DNA from: Methylohalomonas sp034521715
Lineage (GTDB): Bacteria; Pseudomonadota; Gammaproteobacteria; Methylohalomonadales; Methylohalomonadaceae
Length of the DNA: 64,000 bases
Direction of reading: 5' to 3'
Assembly: GCA_034521715.1 (NCBI GenBank)
Contig: JAXHLY010000002.1
Location: 124,001 to 188,000 of the forward strand
This document shows, one piece after another, positions 47,686-59,253 of the stretch. Below the pieces are notes generated by a model, which was not told the origin of the DNA, did no database searches, and worked only from the letters and a program-made list of their open reading frames with translations. Numbering within the stretch: position 1 is the stretch's first letter; each line of letters opens with the position of its first letter. The translations under genes and the position numbers were made by a program.

Positions 47686-48268
47686 GTGCCCGCGGGTCCC
47701 TCATTAATCGCGGGTCTGGGCAATCCCGGATCGGAGATACGCTGAAACCCGGCATAATGCCGGGTTTTGGTTTATAGACGCGCTTGCCCGCGAACTGCAT
47801 GTAGACCTGCGCAGCGATAAGCGCTGCGCCGGCGAGGTCGGCCAGATCGGCAGCGGCGATGAGCGTTGCTGGCTGCTGAAGCCGAACACCTTCATGAACC
47901 ACAGCGGCCGTTCGCTGGCCGCGCTCGCCGGTTACTACGACATCCCGGCCGAGAGGATCATCGTTGTCTATGATGAGATTGATCTGCCGCCGGGCATCGT
48001 GCGTTTCAAATACAGGGGCGGTCATGGCGGTCATAACGGCATGCGTGACATCATTCAGGCGCTTGGCACCCCGGCCTTTTACCGTATCCGCATCGGTGTC
48101 GGCCATCCGGGTCATCGTGATCAGGTGGTGCCCTATGTGCTGAGCCGGCCCTCCAGGGCAGACCGCGAACTGATTGACACCGCGATCGGCAAAGTCCTGG
48201 ACGAGATCTCGGCCATCATGCGTGGTGACTACGAACAGGTCATGCACCGCCTGCATTCCAGCAGTTGA
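47686..48268 (+). CDS. pth: peptidyl-tRNA hydrolase, frameshifted
   Basis: GTG at 47686, LIAGLGNPGSEYAETRHNAG with catalytic His in RHNAGF, KPNTFMNHSGRSL, and DEIDLPPGIVRFKYRGGHGG. One extra A near 47737 breaks the frame within GSE-YAETRHNAGF. Corrected length of 193 residues is standard. Essential gene. Confidence 0.93.
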
Positions 48269-48288
48269 ACTCCGGGAATTAAGTCATT

Positions 48289-49381
48289 ATGGGTTTTCGT
48301 TGCGGTATCGTCGGCCTGCCGAATGTCGGCAAATCAACACTCTTCAATGCACTGACCAGTGCCGGCATCGACGCGGCCAATTATCCGTTTTGCACGATTG
48401 ACCCCAACGTCGGCGTGGTGCCGGTACCGGACTCGCGTCTTTACAAAATCGCGGAAATGGTGAAACCGCAGAAGAGTGACACCGGCGACGATGGAATTCG
48501 TTGATATCGCCGGGCTGGTAGAGGGTGCCTCGAAGGGCGAAGGGCTGGGCAACCAGTTTCTGTCGCACATTCGCGAGACCCAGGCCATTGCCCAGGTCGT
48601 GCGCTGCTTCGACGACGATCAAATCGTGCATGTCTCCGGCCGTGTCGATCCGTTGGCCGATATCGAGACCATAAATACCGAACTGTGTCTGGCCGACCTG
48701 GATACAGTGACACGTGCACACGACAAGGCAGGGCGTACCGCCAAAAGCGGTGACAAGGATGCGAAGGTCCGCGTGACATTGCTGGACAAGCTCAGGGCAC
48801 AGCTTGATGATGCGCAGCCGGTACGCGAACTGGGTCTGTCGGATGACGAGCAGCATCTGCTGCGCGATTATCAGCTGCTAACCGCCAAGCCCATGCTATA
48901 TATTGCCAATGTCGAGGAGGGCAGCCGCGATGACAATCCCTGGCTGCAGAAACTGAGACAACAGGCCGAGGCCGACGGCGCGCTGGTGGTGCCGGTCTGT
49001 GCCGCGATTGAGGCCGAGATAGCCGAGCTGGCGGACGCCGAGCGCGACGAGTTTCTGCAGGACATGGGCCTGGAAGAACCGGGCCTGAACCGCATCATCC
49101 GCGCCGGTTATGACCTGCTCGGCCTGCAGACCTTTTTCACCTCCGGACCCAAGGAAGTCCGCGCCTGGACCGTGCGCCGCAGTGCCAATGCCGCCCAGGC
49201 CGCCGGTGTTATCCATACCGATTTCGAACGCGGCTTTATCCGCGCCGAGGTAGTCTCCTTCGATGACTTCGTTAAATACAATGGCGAACAGGGGGCCAAG
49301 GATGCCGGGCGCTGGCGGCTGGAGGGCAAGGATTACAAAGTTGCCGATGGTGACGTGATGTTGTTCAGGTTTAATGTGTAG
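48289..49381 (+). CDS. ychF: redox-regulated ATPase YchF (Obg family), frameshifted
   Basis: P-loop GLPNVGKSTLFNALT, then the NKAD-equivalent region TAKPMLYIANVEEG and the TGS-like C-terminal domain. One extra A near 48479 precedes VTPATMEFVDIAGLVEGASK. Corrected length of 363 residues equals E. coli YchF. Typical pth-ychF order. Confidence 0.94.
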
Positions 49382-49396
49382 TTTTTCGCGGGAAAC

Positions 49397-49472
49397 TCGG
49401 GGACAGTTTACCGATTTCATGACGCCAGACTTTGACAAAGGGATAGATGGGAAATCGGTAAACTGTCCCCGA
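49397..49472. repeat. GGGGACAGTTTACC perfect inverted repeat
   Basis: TCGGGGACAGTTTACCGATT continues two more bases and is repeated perfectly in inverse at 49451-49472, a 22-bp stem around a 32-base loop. A third partial arm TCCCCGAATTTTC follows. Related to 20664-20765. No transposase. Confidence 0.8.
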
Positions 49473-49507
49473 ATTTTCGTCCCCGAATTTTCAAAATGAA
49501 CTGAATC

Positions 49508-49882
49508 ATGCGCTGGGTATTACGATCAAAAATTCACAAGGCCCGGGTGACCGACGGCAATGTCGATTATATCGGCAGTATTACCGTCGATAGTGACCTG
49601 CTGGACAGGGCCGGCCTGTGGCCAAACGAGCAGGTACAGGTGGTCAGTAATACCTCCGGCGCCAATTTCATTACCTATGTCATACCGGCGCCGGCCGGTT
49701 CCGGCGAGATTTGCATGAATGGCGCTGCCGCGCTCTACTGTCAGCGCGAGGAGGAGATCATCATTATGGGCTATGAACTGACGGACAGGCCGCTGGCCGC
49801 CCGTGTCATTCTCGTGGATCAACGCAATCGTTTCGTACGCTACCTGGAAGGTGGTGATGATGACAATGGCAACGACCTCTGA
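49508..49882 (+). CDS. panD: aspartate 1-decarboxylase
   Basis: 124-residue pyruvoyl enzyme making beta-alanine. The self-cleavage site is Gly-Ser in DYIGSITVDSDLLD near residue 24; Arg and Tyr motifs (YVIPAPAGSGEICMNGAAA) are present. It differs slightly from the usual YEGS signature. The stop overlaps the aldolase gene. Confidence 0.92.
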   Translation: MRWVLRSKIHKARVTDGNVDYIGSITVDSDLLDRAGLWPNEQVQVVSNTSGANFITYVIPAPAGSGEICMNGAAALYCQREEEIIIMGYELTDRPLAARVILVDQRNRFVRYLEGGDDDNGNDL

Positions 49883-50528
49883 TGACAATGCGCTGCGCGC
49901 CGAATTGGTGCAAACAGCGCGGAATCTGCATGCCATAGGCCTGACTGCCGCGGCAACCGGCAATGCCAGTGTGCGCTGCGGCGACAAAGGTCTGCTGATT
50001 ACACCAAGCGGCATCGACTATGCTGATATGCAGGCCGAAGACGCCGTGCTCCTGGATTTGCAGGGCAGGACCGTCGCCGGCGACCGACGGCCATCCAGTG
50101 AATGGCGCATGCATTGCGATATCTACCGGCAACGTCCCGAATTCGGTGCCATCGTCCACACCCATTCCGCCCATGCTACGGCTGTTGCCTGCCAGCGCAG
50201 TGCCATCCCGCCGTTTCATTACATGGTGACGCGTGCCGGCGGTCATGACATACGCTGTGCCGACTACGCGACCTTTGGTACCCAGGCGTTGTCGGATAAT
50301 GTATTGGCCGCGCTGGCGGATCGCAGTGCCTGTCTGCTGGCCAATCACGGCCAGATCGCCGCAGCCGCCGATCTGGCCGGTGCCCTGCGACTGGCCTGGG
50401 AAGTGGAGGAACTTGCCCGGCAATACTGTCTGATCCTGCAAATGGGGGAACCGGTCCTGCTGGACGCCGCCGAGCTGGACAGGGTCGCAGCACAATTTCG
50501 CAATTACGGTCAGCAGGACCCTGAATAG
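49857..50528 (+). CDS. class II aldolase (FucA-like)
   Basis: About 223 residues. Nucleophile-region PSSEWRMHCDIY, metal histidines HTHSAHA and a later NHGQIAA, GGHDIRCADYATFGT. It resembles L-fuculose-phosphate aldolase across its length, but no fucose genes are nearby, so the substrate is open (a sugar phosphate or methylthioribulose-like compound). ATG at 49857 is placed behind GGAAGGTGGTG, overlapping panD. Confidence 0.85.
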   Translation: MMTMATTSDDNALRAELVQTARNLHAIGLTAAATGNASVRCGDKGLLITPSGIDYADMQAEDAVLLDLQGRTVAGDRRPSSEWRMHCDIYRQRPEFGAIVHTHSAHATAVACQRSAIPPFHYMVTRAGGHDIRCADYATFGTQALSDNVLAALADRSACLLANHGQIAAAADLAGALRLAWEVEELARQYCLILQMGEPVLLDAAELDRVAAQFRNYGQQDPE

Positions 50529-50597
50529 TAGGCCAGTTTTGTGTTGTCATCGCGATTCTTCAATGGCCGCCGTTTATAAAGATAGGGAGTTGTTCGC

Positions 50598-51694
50598 ATG
50601 AGTGAGACAGTCCAGAACAATCCGGGCAGTATGATTGAGGCCGATGTTGTCATCGTTGGAGCGGGGCCGTCTGGCCTGTTCCAGGTTTTCGAACTGGGCC
50701 TGCTGGGTGCTCAAGGCCCATGTCGTGGATTCATTGGATCGCGTCGGCGGCCAGTGTGCGGAGCTGTATCCGGACAAACCGATTTACGATATTCCGGCAA
50801 TCCCGGTCTGCAGCGCCCAGGAATTGGTCGACCGGTTACTGGAGCAGATCAAGCCATTTGAGGCCCAGTTTCATCTCGGCCAGGAAGTCTCCGGCCTGAA
50901 GAGTGAGGACGATGGCCGTTTCCGGATGACGACCAGCAAGGACCAGGAATTCCTGACGCGTACAGTCACGGTTGCATACGCTGGTGGTCATGGGCGCACG
51001 GTGCCAGGCCGCCGGCCGACTGCAGGGTAAAGGGTGCGGATCGGTTTAACGGCAAGGAGATTCAGTTCAAGGCGTTCCCGGATCCAGTAGGCTACCGCGA
51101 CAAAACCGTTGCCATACTCGGTGGCGGCGACTCGGCCCTGGACTGGACCCTGGAACTGCACAAGGTTGTCAAACGTATTAAGCTTATCCATCGTCGCAAG
51201 GAATTCCGCGCCGCTCCGGCATCGGTCGAGAAAATGCAGGCGCTGTGTGACAAGGATGAAATGGATTTTATTCCCGCGCAGATCAAACAGGTGAATGAAA
51301 AGGATGGTCAGTTTGCCGGGCTGACAGTCAAGCCCCTGGACAGCGAGGAACTGGAAAACGATCGATTGTGACGAGGTGCTGGTGTTTTACGGGCTGTCAC
51401 CGAATCTGGGACCGATTGCCGAGTGGGGACTGAATCAGGATCGCAATCAGATCCAGGTTGACACCGAAACGTTCCAGACAAGCATAAGGGCATTTTTGCC
51501 GTTGGTGATATCAATACCTATCCCGGCAAAAGAAGCTTATTCTCAGCGGTTTCCATGAAGGTGCGCTGGCGGCTTTCGCAGTGGATAAATACCTGAATCC
51601 GGACAAACGCCAGTTTCTGCAATACACTACCACCAGTCCCGTTATGCATGAGCGTCTGGGTGTCAAGGATAATGCCGACACGTCCGCCCAGTAA
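50598..51694 (+). CDS. thioredoxin-reductase-like ferredoxin-NADP reductase, several frameshifts
   Basis: Two-dinucleotide-domain flavoprotein without redox cysteine pair, as in the YumC-type FNR. VVIVGAGPSGLFQVFELG, RVGGQCAELYPDKPIYDIPA, VAILGGGDSALDWTLEL and the C-terminal NLGPIAEWGLNQ and HEGALAAFAVDKYLNP are visible. At least four frame changes occur (near 50708, 50975-51020, 51367, 51480-51545). Corrected length about 360. Whether all breaks are errors is unclear because they are dense; still one product family throughout. Confidence 0.82.
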
Positions 51695-51718
51695 TAGTCA
51701 GATCAGAGGTTTTGGATC

Positions 51719-52300
51719 ATGAAATCAGTGTATCAAACAGTATTTTTCGGATTATTGTTACTGCTGGGCGGCTGTGCGCTGAGTCCGCAGACAGTCAGTA
51801 TCGCCCCAGTATTGATACGGCCAAACTCGATAAAAGCGGCAATGGCAAAAGGATCGCGCTACGATGTAGCCGACAATCGCGGCACTGCTGTTGTCGGGAC
51901 GCGCGGTGGCGTTTATGCCGATACGTCTGAAATCACTACCGATGCCGATGTTAAAACTCCTATGCGCGAGGAGCTCGTTAGTGCGTTACAGGCAATGGGC
52001 TACCGAGTAGTTCAGGCTGGGGAGCCCGCCGATGCCGCGCTATCAGTCATTATAGATACAATAAAATATTCAGCGATTGATAAAACGGTGGGCAAGTCCA
52101 TTGAAATTGCTGCGACAGTGCGTGTTATAAGCAAGGTCGGCAACCGAGAATACACTGGACGCTATCGGAGCAAACGTACCACTGATGTATTAAAAGCACC
52201 CGATGCCACCGAAAATGAAAAAATGATCGATGCCGCAGTGTCGCATGTGCTGGAGCGGGTACTTACTGATTCCGAACTGCATACTTTCATGCACAGTTAG
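51719..52300 (+). CDS. YajG-like lipoprotein
   Basis: 193 residues, lipobox LLGGC. Body VKTPMREELVSALQAMGYRV and DAALSVIIDTIKYSAIDKT is the YajG-type fold found in enteric outer-membrane lipoproteins of unknown role. Intact, 24 bases after the reductase stop. Confidence 0.75.
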   Translation: MKSVYQTVFFGLLLLLGGCALSPQTVSIAPVLIRPNSIKAAMAKGSRYDVADNRGTAVVGTRGGVYADTSEITTDADVKTPMREELVSALQAMGYRVVQAGEPADAALSVIIDTIKYSAIDKTVGKSIEIAATVRVISKVGNREYTGRYRSKRTTDVLKAPDATENEKMIDAAVSHVLERVLTDSELHTFMHS

Positions 52301-52397
52301 CATTTTCCGTAATGTGGGCTTGCGTTTCCGCGTCAAATCTTTACATTAATGTGTGTCGCTTGGTATATTATAATTATAATAAACACACATGCGCTAG

Positions 52398-54543
52398 ATG
52401 GATAATACAAAAATAACGACATCGAGCCGGAATAATGAAACCGTTAACAGGGAATGTTCGGATAATCTGAGTGCTTTCCATCAGACTGATGAGCAGTTGC
52501 ATCTTATTGTAGATGCACTGCCGGTTCTGATTTCCTATCTTGATACCAGCCTTTGCTATCGTTACGTCAATAAGGCTTATAGTGACTGGTTTGGATACCA
52601 GCTTGACAGGCTCCCCGGCAAGCCCCTCAGCTCATTGCTGAGCGAAAGCCAGTACAAATACCGCAAACCCTATCTGGATCGTGCCCTCAAGGGGGAAAAG
52701 GTCAGCTTCGAGGGTGAAATTCGCACTCTTAACGGACATCGACAGGTTCAGATAACCTATGTCCCGGATATCGACAGGCAGGGCAGGGTCCGCGGCATTA
52801 ATTCGCTGGTCTGGGATATTACATCCAGCAAGCAGGCAGGAGAAACTCTGCGTAAACTGCAGCATGATTATGCGGCACTGATCAATTCCATAGAAGGCAT
52901 CGTCTGGGAGGCGGACGCCTCGACCTTCCAGTTCACTTTTGTCAGTGCCCAGGTCGAACATATCCTCGGTTATTCGGTCTCCACCTGGCTCTCGGAACAC
53001 AACTTCTGGGAAAACCATATACATCCAGATGACCGTGAGTGGGTGGTCCGCAGCTGTCTCGAGGCCACGTCCAGCCTGCAAAATAATGATTTCGAATATC
53101 GCATGATTTCAGCGAGCGGCCAAACAGTCTGGTTGCGGGATATTGTCACCGTGCTTATCGAAGATGGTGTACCCAAGCTGCGCGGAGTGATGATTGATAT
53201 TACCAGTCAGAAAGAGAATGAAGAGCAGCTGGAATATCTGTCAAATTACGATACCTTAACCGGTCTTCCAAACCGGAACCTGTTCCTGGACCGTCTGGAA
53301 CAGGCACTTGCGTATATTGGCTGGCAAAAACGGCCGCTGGCCGTCGTCTCAATAGGGATAAACCGTTTCAAGCGGATTAACGAGAGCCTCGGTCATGAAG
53401 CCGGCAACGAGGCATTGCGTCAGATGGCGGTATTTCTGCGGGATACCCTGCGCGAACGCGATACGGTCGCCCGCATAGCCGGCAATGAATTCGCGTTGAT
53501 CCTGACGGAGATGTCACGCGAAGCCGATGTTGCACGGATCATGGAAAAACTTTTCAATGGGCTGTCGGCACCATTTCATGCTGCCAATCATGATATTGCA
53601 ATGAATGTCAGTGTCGGTATCAGCATGCCACCCGATGATGGCCATCAGGCGGATATATTGCTCAAGCATGCCGAATTTGCCATGCATTCCGCCAAGCGAC
53701 GTAACCTGACTGACAACAACTATCAGCACTATTCGGAAAATCTGGGCAACCAGATTTCCGATACGCTGGCGCTGGAAAACGCCATCCGACGGGCCATAGA
53801 GAAAGATGAGTTTGAGCTGTATTACCAGCCCCAATATGATATGGGGGATAACGCCATTGTTGCGGTTGAGGCACTGTTACGCTGGCCACGCCCGGATACC
53901 GGTGAACTGGTTCTGCCCGACAGAATCATCCCGCTGGCAGAAGAAAGCGGCTTGATTATACCGCTGGGCGTATGGGTGTTGCGTCGGGCCTGCCGTGATT
54001 ACCGGAACTGGCTGTGCAAGGGTATGGCGCCATCATGGATAGCGGTGAATATATCGGCGCGTCAGTTTCAGTCGGCCGTGCTGGTGGATACGATACGTAA
54101 TATGCTTGATGAGCATAATATGCGTGCTTCGCATCTGGAACTTGAATTGACAGAGAGTGTATTACAGACGGAAAGTGCAATGGAATATATGCACGCGCTG
54201 GCCGGACTTGGTATGCGGATTGCGATTGACGATTTTGGTATAGGTTATTCTTCGCTGAACTACCTTTAAGCATTTGCCGGTCGACAAACTGAAGATGGAT
54301 CGATCGTTTCTGCGTGGAATACCCGAAGACGATGATAACAAGGCAATTATCGAAGCCGTCATTGGCATGGCAAAAAGTCTCAAGTTGCAGGTGCTGGCAG
54401 AGGGTGTTGAGAATGCGACCCAGCGACGGTACTTGCGCACCCGCGGCTGTAACCAGGCCCAGGGTTTTCTGTATTCACGAGCGATGCCGCTGCCGGATAT
54501 CGAAGCACTTCTACAGGAATCGTGTGGCTCAGTCCGAGAATGA
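52398..54543 (+). CDS. PAS-PAS-GGDEF(degenerate)-EAL protein, frameshifted
   Basis: Two PAS domains (about 28-150 and 155-275), a GGDEF domain whose active site is AGNEF rather than GGDEF, and an intact EAL domain (VEALLRW, ELTES, DDFGIGYSSL, KMDRSF). It is therefore probably a c-di-GMP phosphodiesterase with an allosteric GGDEF. One extra T near 54267 stops the frame before KHLPVDKLKMDRSFLRG. Corrected length about 714 residues. Confidence 0.88.
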
Positions 54544-54736
54544 ACACCAATCAATACAAATAATAAAATACCGCTGCTGCAAAGACTTTAGTTTCGATTA
54601 GATCCATTGCCAACCTTCTCTGTTTTTGTTTGCAGTATCCTGGATTGCGCCAGGATTACAGCCTGAATCGGCACTGATCCGAAAAATCTGTCCGGGATAG
54701 ACTGAATGAACCCATATGTCTGTTAACATACCAACT

Positions 54737-55630
54737 TCATTCATCTTCAGAGGCATGTGCCCTGTAGGCCAGCAGCGTGTTGTCGTTCATCATGGGGATC
54801 AGAATCAGATCCATTTCCTGGATATATTCGAGATCGGCACTGCCCTGGTTCAAACTCAGGAGTTCATCTACTGACCCGTCGGGCGCAATGTGCAGCAGCT
54901 TGCCGGCCATCCAGTCGGTGACGTAGAAATCGCCGTCCAGGTCCGCCTCGACACCATCCAGGTTCCCCACGGGTTCTCCCGGGCCGATAGAACTGACGGA
55001 TTTGTCGGCAAGTGACACCGCCTTGAGATGCCCCGGTGTCTCGGTCTCGAAGCCATCGGTCATGACACCCCATGCGCCGACAACCAGGCGCTCACCCTGA
55101 ACCAGCAGGCCATTCGGGTTTTCCAGTTCCTTGCTTTCCAGCCAGACTTCGAAAAGGCCGTGCCTGAGCCGGTGTATCCGGTTCAGCACCATGTCGGAAA
55201 CGTAAACGGTGCCGTCCCCCGCCGCCGCGACATCATTCAGGAATTCCGCATCGTCGACCGTATACCGATCCATGATGGTACGCCTGGGAATATCTATAAC
55301 AACCAGGGTGTCGATATCTGCGACGTATAAATTGTCACCGACTATGGCGAGCCCCTTGGGTGCATTGAGACCGGTCACCCAGTCGAGTATATGAATCTCG
55401 CCTTCCAGAGAGACGACGGAAATGGAGCCGCTGCCGTTCTTCTCATCGGGACCGCCGTTGACATTGGATACATAAAGTACTTCGCGCTTGCTGTCATACA
55501 CGACGGATTCGGGGTTCTTGAAGCCGGAGGTTTCCCATATAAGCTGCAGATTTTCACCGTGCGCCAGCGCCGGTAGCGGCATCACCAGCATCAGGCCGGC
55601 AATCGCCATACAGGCAATCGGTTTACGCAT
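54737..55630 (-). CDS. periplasmic NHL/SMP-30-like beta-propeller protein
   Basis: 297 residues with a signal peptide (cut near ALAHGENLQ) and repeated propeller blades such as ESVVYDSKREVLYVSNVNGG, PKGLAIVGDNLYVADIDT and GTVYVSDMVLNRIHRLR. Ligand or enzyme activity is unknown. It stands alone between the EAL gene and trpC. Confidence 0.75.
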   Translation of the reverse strand: MRKPIACMAIAGLMLVMPLPALAHGENLQLIWETSGFKNPESVVYDSKREVLYVSNVNGGPDEKNGSGSISVVSLEGEIHILDWVTGLNAPKGLAIVGDNLYVADIDTLVVIDIPRRTIMDRYTVDDAEFLNDVAAAGDGTVYVSDMVLNRIHRLRHGLFEVWLESKELENPNGLLVQGERLVVGAWGVMTDGFETETPGHLKAVSLADKSVSSIGPGEPVGNLDGVEADLDGDFYVTDWMAGKLLHIAPDGSVDELLSLNQGSADLEYIQEMDLILIPMMNDNTLLAYRAHASEDE

Positions 55631-55699
55631 TGAATATCTCCTTATTTAACTGCAGAAAATCTTGTCCAACCGGGCCTTATACTGGCTAGAGACCTGTAT

Positions 55700-56494
55700 T
55701 CAGCCGAATAATTCCGCCAGCCTGGCACCGGGGTCGTCAGCACTCATGAAGGCCTCGCCCACCAGATACACGTTCACACCGTGTCTGCGCAGCAGCGCGA
55801 CGTCTTCCCGGGTATGAATACCGCTTTCGGCAATCACGGTGCGGTCATGAAATACATCAGGTAGCAGGCCAATGGTGGTCTGAATATCCGTGTGAAAGGT
55901 ATGCAGGTCGCGGTTGTTGATACCGATAAGCGGTGTACGCAGCATCAGGCCGCGTTCGAGTTCCTCGCGATCGTGAACCTCGACCAGCACATCCAGGCCC
56001 AATTCAATCGCCGACCAGGCGAGTTCCTGCATCTGCATGTCACTGAGGGTCGCCACAATCAGTAACAGACAGTCGGCACCGAGTACGCGTGTTTCATGGA
56101 CCTGATAGGGATCGATAATGAAATCCTTGCGCAGCACGGGTAATGAACAGGCATTCCGGGCCGCCTGCAGATCGGAGTCACTGCCCTGAAAAAAATCGCT
56201 GTCGGTCAGCACGGACAGACAGGCAGCGCCACCTGCGGCGTAGGACTGAGCAATGCCGGGCGGGTCGAAGGGATCACGCAGTATGCCCTTGCTGGGCGAG
56301 GCCTTTTTGATCTCCGCAATGACGGCGGGTCTGCCATCATCAATACATGCCCGGATGGCATTATAAAAGCCGCGGGTTGCCGGTTGTTCGGCCGCCCGCG
56401 TGCGCATATCCGTTTCGGGGGTTTTCGCCTTGCGTTCGAGAACTTCTTCCCGCTTGCGGGTCAGTATGCGCTTGAGGATGTCAGGCGTATCCAT
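55700..56494 (-). CDS. trpC: indole-3-glycerol phosphate synthase
   Basis: TIM-barrel of 264 residues: IAEIKKASPSKG, LRKDFIIDPYQVHETRVLGA, GINNRDLHTFHTD and AESGIHTREDVALL. Follows trpD by seven bases. Single-function TrpC (no TrpF fusion). Confidence 0.96.
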   Translation of the reverse strand: MDTPDILKRILTRKREEVLERKAKTPETDMRTRAAEQPATRGFYNAIRACIDDGRPAVIAEIKKASPSKGILRDPFDPPGIAQSYAAGGAACLSVLTDSDFFQGSDSDLQAARNACSLPVLRKDFIIDPYQVHETRVLGADCLLLIVATLSDMQMQELAWSAIELGLDVLVEVHDREELERGLMLRTPLIGINNRDLHTFHTDIQTTIGLLPDVFHDRTVIAESGIHTREDVALLRRHGVNVYLVGEAFMSADDPGARLAELFG

Positions 56495-56501
56495 ATGACT
56501 G

Positions 56502-57521
56502 CTAGAAGCTGTTGGTCAGATCGATGAATTGCTGCAACCTGTCGCTCGCGGCACCGCTTGTTATCATGTCACCGGCCCGGCTGACGCCGGCCGCCAGGTC
56601 GGGTGCAATGCCGGCGACATAAATGGCCGCGCCGGCATTCAGCTGCACGATACCGCTGGCAGCCGCATTGCTGCCGTCCAGTGCCGACTTCAGCATGGCC
56701 AGACTGGCATCGCGATCGCCGGCAACCAGTGCTTCGGGCCGGCAGCGTTCAAGGCCGAAATCCTCCGGTGCGATCCGGTACTGGCGAATGATGCTGTTAT
56801 TCAGTTCGGCAACCTCGGTAGCGGCACACAGGCTGATTTCATCCAGGCCGTCTTCGGCATGCACTACCATGACATGACGGCTGCCGAGCTTGTCGAGTAC
56901 TTCTGCCAGGTGTTGCAGCCAGTCGCGGCTGAACACGCCCAACACCTGGTTGGGCGCCGCTGCCGGATTGCTGAGCGGGCCGAGCAGGTTGAACAGTGTG
57001 CGCATGCCGAGCTCCCTGCGCGGCGCGACGGCATGTTTCATGGCGCCGTGATGGCGCGGCGCAAACAGGAAGCCGACTCCCAGCCTGTCGATACACACGG
57101 CAACCTGTTCCGGTGACAGATCCAGGTTGACTCCCGCCGCCTCGAGGACATCGGCGCTGCCGGAGGTGCTGGAAACGGCGCGGTTACCGTGCTTAGCGAC
57201 TTTCGCACCGGCGGCCGCGGTAACAAATGCCGAGGCCGTGGAAATGTTGAAGGTATTCATGCCGTCGCCGCCGGTCCCGCAGGTATCGACCAGGTGTTCG
57301 CGGTCACGGACCTCGACGCGAGTCGCAAGGGAGCGCATGACCTCGACGGCGGCGGCGATCTCGTCGACCGTCTCGCCTTTCATGCGCAGTCCCACCAGGA
57401 AGGCGCCGATCTGTGCCGGTGTTGCCTCACCCTGCATGATGGTCTGCATCACCGAGCGCATGGATTCGCGATCCAGATCGATGCGGTTGACCAGGCGGTC
57501 GAGTGCTGTCCTGATGTCCAT
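56502..57521 (-). CDS. trpD: anthranilate phosphoribosyltransferase
   Basis: 339 residues. DTCGTGGDGMNTFNISTASA (PRPP loop), KHGNRAVSSTSGSADVLEAA and RTLFNLLGPLSNPA are intact. Between trpG and trpC on the minus strand. Confidence 0.97.
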   Translation of the reverse strand: MDIRTALDRLVNRIDLDRESMRSVMQTIMQGEATPAQIGAFLVGLRMKGETVDEIAAAVEVMRSLATRVEVRDREHLVDTCGTGGDGMNTFNISTASAFVTAAAGAKVAKHGNRAVSSTSGSADVLEAAGVNLDLSPEQVAVCIDRLGVGFLFAPRHHGAMKHAVAPRRELGMRTLFNLLGPLSNPAAAPNQVLGVFSRDWLQHLAEVLDKLGSRHVMVVHAEDGLDEISLCAATEVAELNNSIIRQYRIAPEDFGLERCRPEALVAGDRDASLAMLKSALDGSNAAASGIVQLNAGAAIYVAGIAPDLAAGVSRAGDMITSGAASDRLQQFIDLTNSF

Positions 57522-57533
57522 GCTGATTACCGG

Positions 57534-58119
<586 letters not shown>

Positions 58120-58174
58120 TTATTATTTATCCATCTGATAATAATGAGTTTTTATTATCTAGTATTTAGCGTGT

Positions 58175-58195
58175 ACCCGCATATATACCCGCTTT
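58175..58195. repeat. candidate left attachment site
   Basis: CCCGCATATATACCCGCTTT, directly repeated at the integrase end. Read on the minus strand it has two GCGGGTA words spaced 11 bases apart. Confidence 0.5.
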
Positions 58196-58427
58196 ATTAC
58201 GCGCTGCTAGGGGGGAGCGGGCATCAATTGCGTCCATGATAAAGGGATGATCGCGTACAAAATAACTAGATTATAAAGAAGTGATTGGAGCCGGAACATA
58301 GGTAGCTGACATTAAGTGACTGGGCAGGCCGCACATATAAACAGTCTACTGCCTGCAGTTTTGTCAGGAAAGACCGTGCATGTCTCCTGGCGCCAGGGTT
58401 CAATCGTAGCTACTCGGGGAGGGCGGT

Positions 58428-58902
58428 ATGAAAATATGGATGATTATCCTAGCAACAGCAATATCGGCAAACAGCCACGCCATGTCAGTAATAGCAAAAT
58501 GTGGAGGTTCAACTGGCAATGCTTATTTTGTGGCGGGGTGGTGTTGTGCCGGATAAGGATTCAGGCTGGCAAAAGGCTAGCATATCCGAAGGTGAGGTAT
58601 TATTTGTGCGCAAGGATCAAGGCGGTGTAGGTATCCTCTTTAAAGACGCTACTGGAGAAATGACCTCTCCTGGCAATAGTAATGCAAGAACTATTGTGCT
58701 GCGAGAAAGCGAGACTAAATTGGTGATTTTGGTTCTGTATCCGAGAGGCGTGGCAGAGACTTATTATCTAAATAGACCCAACAAGAGTTGGTATGGACTC
58801 AAGTTAAATATGCCGGGTTGGTGGATCAAGGGGCAGTGTATCAATCTGAATGCAAATAAACTCTCTATGTTCTCTGTCAGATGTAAGTGTTTCTTTCCAT
58901 AA
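58428..58902 (+). CDS. secreted hypothetical protein, frameshifted
   Basis: ATG at 58428 behind GGGGAGGG. A short signal peptide (MKIWMIILATAISANSHA) precedes VIAKCGGSTGNAYFVAG. One extra T near 58540 then moves reading to GVVPDKDSGWQKASISEGEV. The rest, including YYLNRPNKSWYGLKLNMPGW, ends with a Cys-containing CKCFFP. About 157 residues, unknown function; I recall similar CGGS(T)G-type secreted hypotheticals in proteobacteria but name no family. Confidence 0.6.
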
Positions 58903-59136
58903 ATAGATAAAGCCTGCAAGCATAATCCGTCGTTAGGAGGACACTAATAATGGAATCTGACTTAGATATGGTGCGTAAGTAAAAATAGAGACCGCCAATT
59001 TAATATCGGAAATATGTGTGATACGACTAATAACGTTCGTGATTATCTTGATGAGCATGTGGCATATACAAAAATTAACGCCGCTTCATATTTGCAGTCG
59101 CAAAACACCGCCAATACCTTGACTAAGGAGCCAATC

Positions 59137-59253
59137 ATGGAACCCTTCACATTAAAAGCCATCGGTATTTGCATTATAGCCGCCTATTTTATCGCCAAGC
59201 TATGCGACATAGATTGGGTAAGCGCCAAAGGCGCAAGCGGTCAGAGGCGCTAA
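59137..59253 (+). CDS. small predicted membrane protein (38 residues)
   Basis: ATG at 59137 follows AAGGAG. MEPFTLKAIGICIIAAYFIA is one hydrophobic helix, then a charged tail that ends in the tandem repeat at 59239. It could be a frameshifted start of the membrane frame that follows. Weak support. Confidence 0.4.
   Translation: MEPFTLKAIGICIIAAYFIAKLCDIDWVSAKGASGQRR

Noticed and set aside
47745..47767. Terminator-like hairpin AAACCCGGC-ATAAT-GCCGGGTTT followed by TTGG
   Set aside because: It falls inside pth, where the codons encode the conserved TRHNAGF catalytic motif; the palindrome is explained by coding and the T-run is short.
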